Assembly: GCA_963759375.1 (NCBI GenBank) | Contig: CAVWYY010000004.1 | Location: 1 to 64,000 of the forward strand | Direction: 5' to 3' | Length of the DNA: 64,000 nt | Origin: DASSUW01 sp963759375 | Lineage (GTDB): Bacteria > Actinomycetota > Thermoleophilia > Solirubrobacterales > Solirubrobacteraceae | Shown: one piece after another, positions 61,507-64,000 of the stretch | Numbering within the stretch: the first letter of the stretch is position 1 | Layout of the letters: each line of letters opens with the position of its first letter | Position numbers and translations under genes: made by a program | Notes under the pieces: model-generated | What the model was told of the DNA's origin: nothing | The model's input: the letters and a program-made list of their open reading frames with translations, nothing else | Databases searched by the model: none

Positions 61507-62823
61507 CTACAGCTCGCGCCGTGCGAGCTTGAGCGCGGACTCGCTCGCCCGCTGGACCGGCCCACGCCGGCTCCAGCGGGCGGGCTCGATCCGCTCGGAC
61601 CGCTCGAGGTCGCGCTCGAACTGCTCGGTCAGGCGGCCGGCGAACGCATCCGAGAGCACGCACAGCGTCGCCTCGTCGTGCAGCTGGAACGAGCGGTTGT
61701 CGAAGTTGACCGAGCCGACCGACGACCAGGCGCCGTCGACGACCATCGACTTCGCGTGCAGCATGGTCGGCTGGTACTCGTAGACCTCGACGCCGCAGTC
61801 GACCAGCTGGTCGTAGCTGACGCGACCGGCCACGCGCACCGGTGGCTTGTCGATGTGCGGGCCCGGCACGAGCACGCGGACGCGGACGTCGCGCCGCGCG
61901 GCGTCGCACAGCGCGTCGATGAACGCCGGCCGCGGCACGAAGTAGGCCGCGGTCAGGTCGAGCGTCTCCCGGGCGGCGGCGATCGCCAGGTAGTAGAGCG
62001 CCTCGACGTTGGTGTCGCCGACTCCGGCGCTGGAGCGCACGACCATCATCGGCCCGCCGCCGTCGCTCGGCTCCACGTCGGGCAGGTAGCCGTCCCCGAC
62101 CAGCACCTCGCCCGTCGCCTCCAGCCAGTTCTCCGCGAACGCGCCGAGCAGCCCGCGCACGACCGGCCCGCGGACGCGTACGTGCGTGTCGCGCCAGTGG
62201 TCCGGGTCCTGCGCGTCGCCCGTCCACTCCTCGGCGATCCCGACGCCGCCGGTGAGGCCGACGACGCCGTCGGCCACCAGGATCTTGCGGTGCGTGCGGT
62301 TGGCGACCCGCCGCGCCGCGTACGGCTTCGGCGGCCGGAACCGCGCGAACCGCACGCCGGCGTCGGTCATCCGGTCCACGAGCTCCTTCTCGATCTTCAC
62401 CCCGCCCACCGCGTCGATGATCACGTTGACCTCGACGCCCGCGTGCGCCCGCTCGCACAGCGCGTCGGCCACCTCGCCGGCGACGTCGCCCCGCCAGTAC
62501 ACGTACGTGAGCAGGCAGACCGTGCGCTCGGCGGCCCGGATCGTGGCGATGTAGCAGGGGAAGATCTCGTCGCCGTTGATCAGCAGCTCGACATCGTCGC
62601 CCGAGGAGATCGGCGCGCCGGTCAGCGCCTCGGCCGCGCGCATGAAGCCGGGGTCGCGGACGTCGAGGTCGTCCGCGCCGTGCAGGTCATAGCCATGGCC
62701 GCTCTCGCGGCGATGGCGCAGCGATTCGGTCGCGTAGCGCGCGCCGAGCAGCACACCCAGCCCGGCGGGCCAGGCATAAGCGGCCCTTAGGCCGCGACGC
62801 TTCCGACGACGGAGGTCGACCAA
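61507..62823 (-). CDS. Phospholipase-D-superfamily protein, cardiolipin-synthase-like
   Basis: A 438-residue enzyme with two HKD catalytic motifs: RTHRKILVADG in the first half and MLHAKSMVVDGAWSSVGSVN, then FDNRS, in the second. A short N-terminal hydrophobic segment (AAYAWPAGLGVLLGA) suggests a membrane anchor. Cardiolipin synthesis or another phosphatidyl transfer is likely. Start TTG 62823 overlaps the upstream gene by 37 bases; a GTG at 62754 would remove the anchor. Confidence 0.85.
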   Translation of the reverse strand: MVDLRRRKRRGLRAAYAWPAGLGVLLGARYATESLRHRRESGHGYDLHGADDLDVRDPGFMRAAEALTGAPISSGDDVELLINGDEIFPCYIATIRAAERTVCLLTYVYWRGDVAGEVADALCERAHAGVEVNVIIDAVGGVKIEKELVDRMTDAGVRFARFRPPKPYAARRVANRTHRKILVADGVVGLTGGVGIAEEWTGDAQDPDHWRDTHVRVRGPVVRGLLGAFAENWLEATGEVLVGDGYLPDVEPSDGGGPMMVVRSSAGVGDTNVEALYYLAIAAARETLDLTAAYFVPRPAFIDALCDAARRDVRVRVLVPGPHIDKPPVRVAGRVSYDQLVDCGVEVYEYQPTMLHAKSMVVDGAWSSVGSVNFDNRSFQLHDEATLCVLSDAFAGRLTEQFERDLERSERIEPARWSRRGPVQRASESALKLARREL

Positions 62824-63698
62824 TCGATGACCGAGGTCGGCCGCACGACGTGCTTGTTCATCCCCAGCGCCTTCGGCTCGAGCCCGAACGCCAGGCCGAC
62901 GAGCTGCGGCAGGTGCAGCACCGGCATCCCGAGGTCACGGCCGACGACGCGCTCCGCGCCCGGCTGCTGGAGATCGAGGTTGAGGTGGCACAGCGGGCAC
63001 GGCGTGACCAGGCAGTCGGCCTCCGCGTCGATCGCGTCGCCGAGATGGCGGCCGGCCTGCTTGAGCGATGCCTGCTTGTTCATCGTGATGATCGGGAAGC
63101 CGCAGCACTTGTACTGGCCGGCGTAGTCGACCACCGTGCCGCCGAGCGCCTCGATCAGCTGGTGCAGGTACGTGTCGCGCGGGGTGTCGCGCGAGATCCC
63201 CAGCCGGTCGGTGGGCCGCACGATGTAGCAGCCGTAGAACGGGCCGACGCGCAGGTCGGTGAGCGGGCGGGTGACCTTGGCCTTGATGGCATCGAGCCCG
63301 ATCTCCTCGACCATCAGCCACAGGAAGTGCTTGTTGACGATGCCCCGCCGGTAGCTCAGCGACTCGGCCGCCAGCGTCTCGTTGATGTGCTCGCGGTACT
63401 CGGTGTTCGCGTCGAGCCGTTCCTGGCACTCGTTCTGCGCGCCCTGGCAGGTCGAGCAGATGTTCATCATCAGGTCGGCGCCGCCCTCGATCTCCTTCTG
63501 GGCGAGCGCGAACGTGCGTGCGTTGAGCGTGTCGGCGAGCTCCTGGTTGTGCTCGGCGATGACGCCGGCGCCGCAGCACGCGGCGCGGTCGAGCTCCACC
63601 AGCTCGATGTCGAGCAGCGGGGCGACCTGGGCCATCGAGCCGTGCAGCTCGGGAGTGAAGCCGCGGCTCACGCAGCCGGGCCAGTAGGCGACCTTCAC
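62787..63698 (-). CDS. HdrB-like CCG-domain iron-sulfur protein
   Basis: A 303-residue protein with two CCG (cysteine-rich) domains: YWPGCVSRG ... AACCGAGVI, and GCYIVRP ... YKCCGFPIIT with TPCPLCHLNLD. The CxnCCGxnCxxC pattern coordinates the noncubane cluster in heterodisulfide-reductase subunit B and SdhE/GlpC relatives. It pairs with the HdrC-like gene upstream (GTGA overlap). It may belong to a succinate dehydrogenase or other electron-transfer complex; neighbours outside the window would decide. Confidence 0.87.
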   Translation of the reverse strand: MKVAYWPGCVSRGFTPELHGSMAQVAPLLDIELVELDRAACCGAGVIAEHNQELADTLNARTFALAQKEIEGGADLMMNICSTCQGAQNECQERLDANTEYREHINETLAAESLSYRRGIVNKHFLWLMVEEIGLDAIKAKVTRPLTDLRVGPFYGCYIVRPTDRLGISRDTPRDTYLHQLIEALGGTVVDYAGQYKCCGFPIITMNKQASLKQAGRHLGDAIDAEADCLVTPCPLCHLNLDLQQPGAERVVGRDLGMPVLHLPQLVGLAFGLEPKALGMNKHVVRPTSVIDWSTSVVGSVAA

Positions 63699-64000
63699 TG
63701 GACGGCCTCCTCCTCTTCGTCCTCGTACCCGACGACATACAGGTTGAGCTCGTAGCGGTCGTCCCTCTCGTGCACGCGCTCAAAGATCCGCTTGACCTCC
63801 TTCGGCGCCTTGTGCTTGTGCAGCAGCGCGCCCGCCGGGGTCACCTTCCCGCGCTGGAGGGCCTTGAGGATCACCGGCAGCGAGTCGAGCAGCTCCGGCA
63901 CGGCACGCGGGTGGAACTTGCCGCCGTAGGAGTCGGGCAGCAGGTCCGCCTCGTGCAGCAGGCCGTTCTTCTGGATGTTGTTGACGAACGCCAGCTCGTG
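63695..64000 (-). CDS. HdrC-like 4Fe-4S protein, C-terminal part (runs off right edge)
   Basis: The last 101 residues are visible: HELAFVNNIQKNGLLHEADL, then SYGGKFHPRAVPELLDSLPV and a charged end with EDEEEEAVQ. The FVxNIQxxGLxxE pattern following the (unseen) ferredoxin clusters is typical of heterodisulfide-reductase subunit C-type proteins that hand electrons to HdrB. It is coupled to the downstream HdrB gene. Confidence 0.7.
   Translation of the reverse strand, partial: HELAFVNNIQKNGLLHEADLLPDSYGGKFHPRAVPELLDSLPVILKALQRGKVTPAGALLHKHKAPKEVKRIFERVHERDDRYELNLYVVGYEDEEEEAVQ

Overview
The window comes from a very GC-rich actinobacterium, most likely Thermoleophilia (order Solirubrobacterales, Solirubrobacter/Conexibacter-like). 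The evidence is the base composition, the many GTG starts, the large-type SRP RNA beside dnaX-ybaB-recR, and protein families common in that group (GH63-type glucosidases, DUF6325, DUF4331). The assignment rests on recognition, not on a search.

Layout. 0-4.2 kb: minus-strand carbohydrate operon (GH63-like glucosidase, GH13 enzyme, CapA-like protein cut by the left edge). 4.3-5.8 kb: frameshifted M1 metallopeptidase. 5.9-11 kb: envelope-stress block with a sigma factor, a divergent HtrA/DegP protease and an OmpR-type two-component system. Tandem 11-bp repeats with the same AAG phase lie in front of both htrA and the response regulator, suggesting one regulon. 11.1-14 kb: alpha/beta hydrolase and amidohydrolase. 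14.05-18.4 kb: an IS graveyard (IS481 remnant, intact-looking IS3, frameshifted IS110, badly decayed second IS110), then an A-rich tract. 18.9-25.6 kb: MarR-MFS-Usp operon, a LuxR regulator, lipid and membrane genes, SRPBCC/ArsR pair. 25.9-28.7 kb: nucleotide-sugar operon (nucleotidyltransferase, epimerase, DegT aminotransferase). 28.8-31.6 kb: stress-type small genes (DUF1269, DUF6325, a 23-residue Arg-rich ORF) and membrane proteins.

31.6-38.3 kb is a probable integrated island. A 47-bp direct repeat of the 3' half of tRNA-Val(CAC) flanks it, and a tyrosine-recombinase fragment lies next to the tRNA. Its cargo is an operon of a 181-residue unknown protein, DUF4331, a DyP-type peroxidase, a crotonase and a sulfite-oxidase-like molybdoenzyme, plus a GAP/LysE-like exporter. 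DUF4331 and DyP carry five frameshifts.

38.4-53.1 kb is an exopolysaccharide locus: five glycosyltransferases, a Wzx-like flippase, two Wzy/WaaL-like polymerases or ligases, a Wzz/BY-kinase, a polyprenyl-phosphate sugar transferase and a secreted glycoside hydrolase whose leader is a canonical class-I cyclic-di-GMP riboswitch. 53.1-64 kb is housekeeping: SRP RNA, an LPFTG surface protein divergent from an ECF sigma factor, dnaX-ybaB-recR, lysC-asd, a secreted cyclase-family protein, a PLD/cardiolipin-synthase-like enzyme and HdrB/HdrC-like iron-sulfur proteins cut by the right edge. Two copies of a structured inverted-repeat element (12.3 and 53.1 kb) and clustered single-base frameshifts are the main cross-window oddities.
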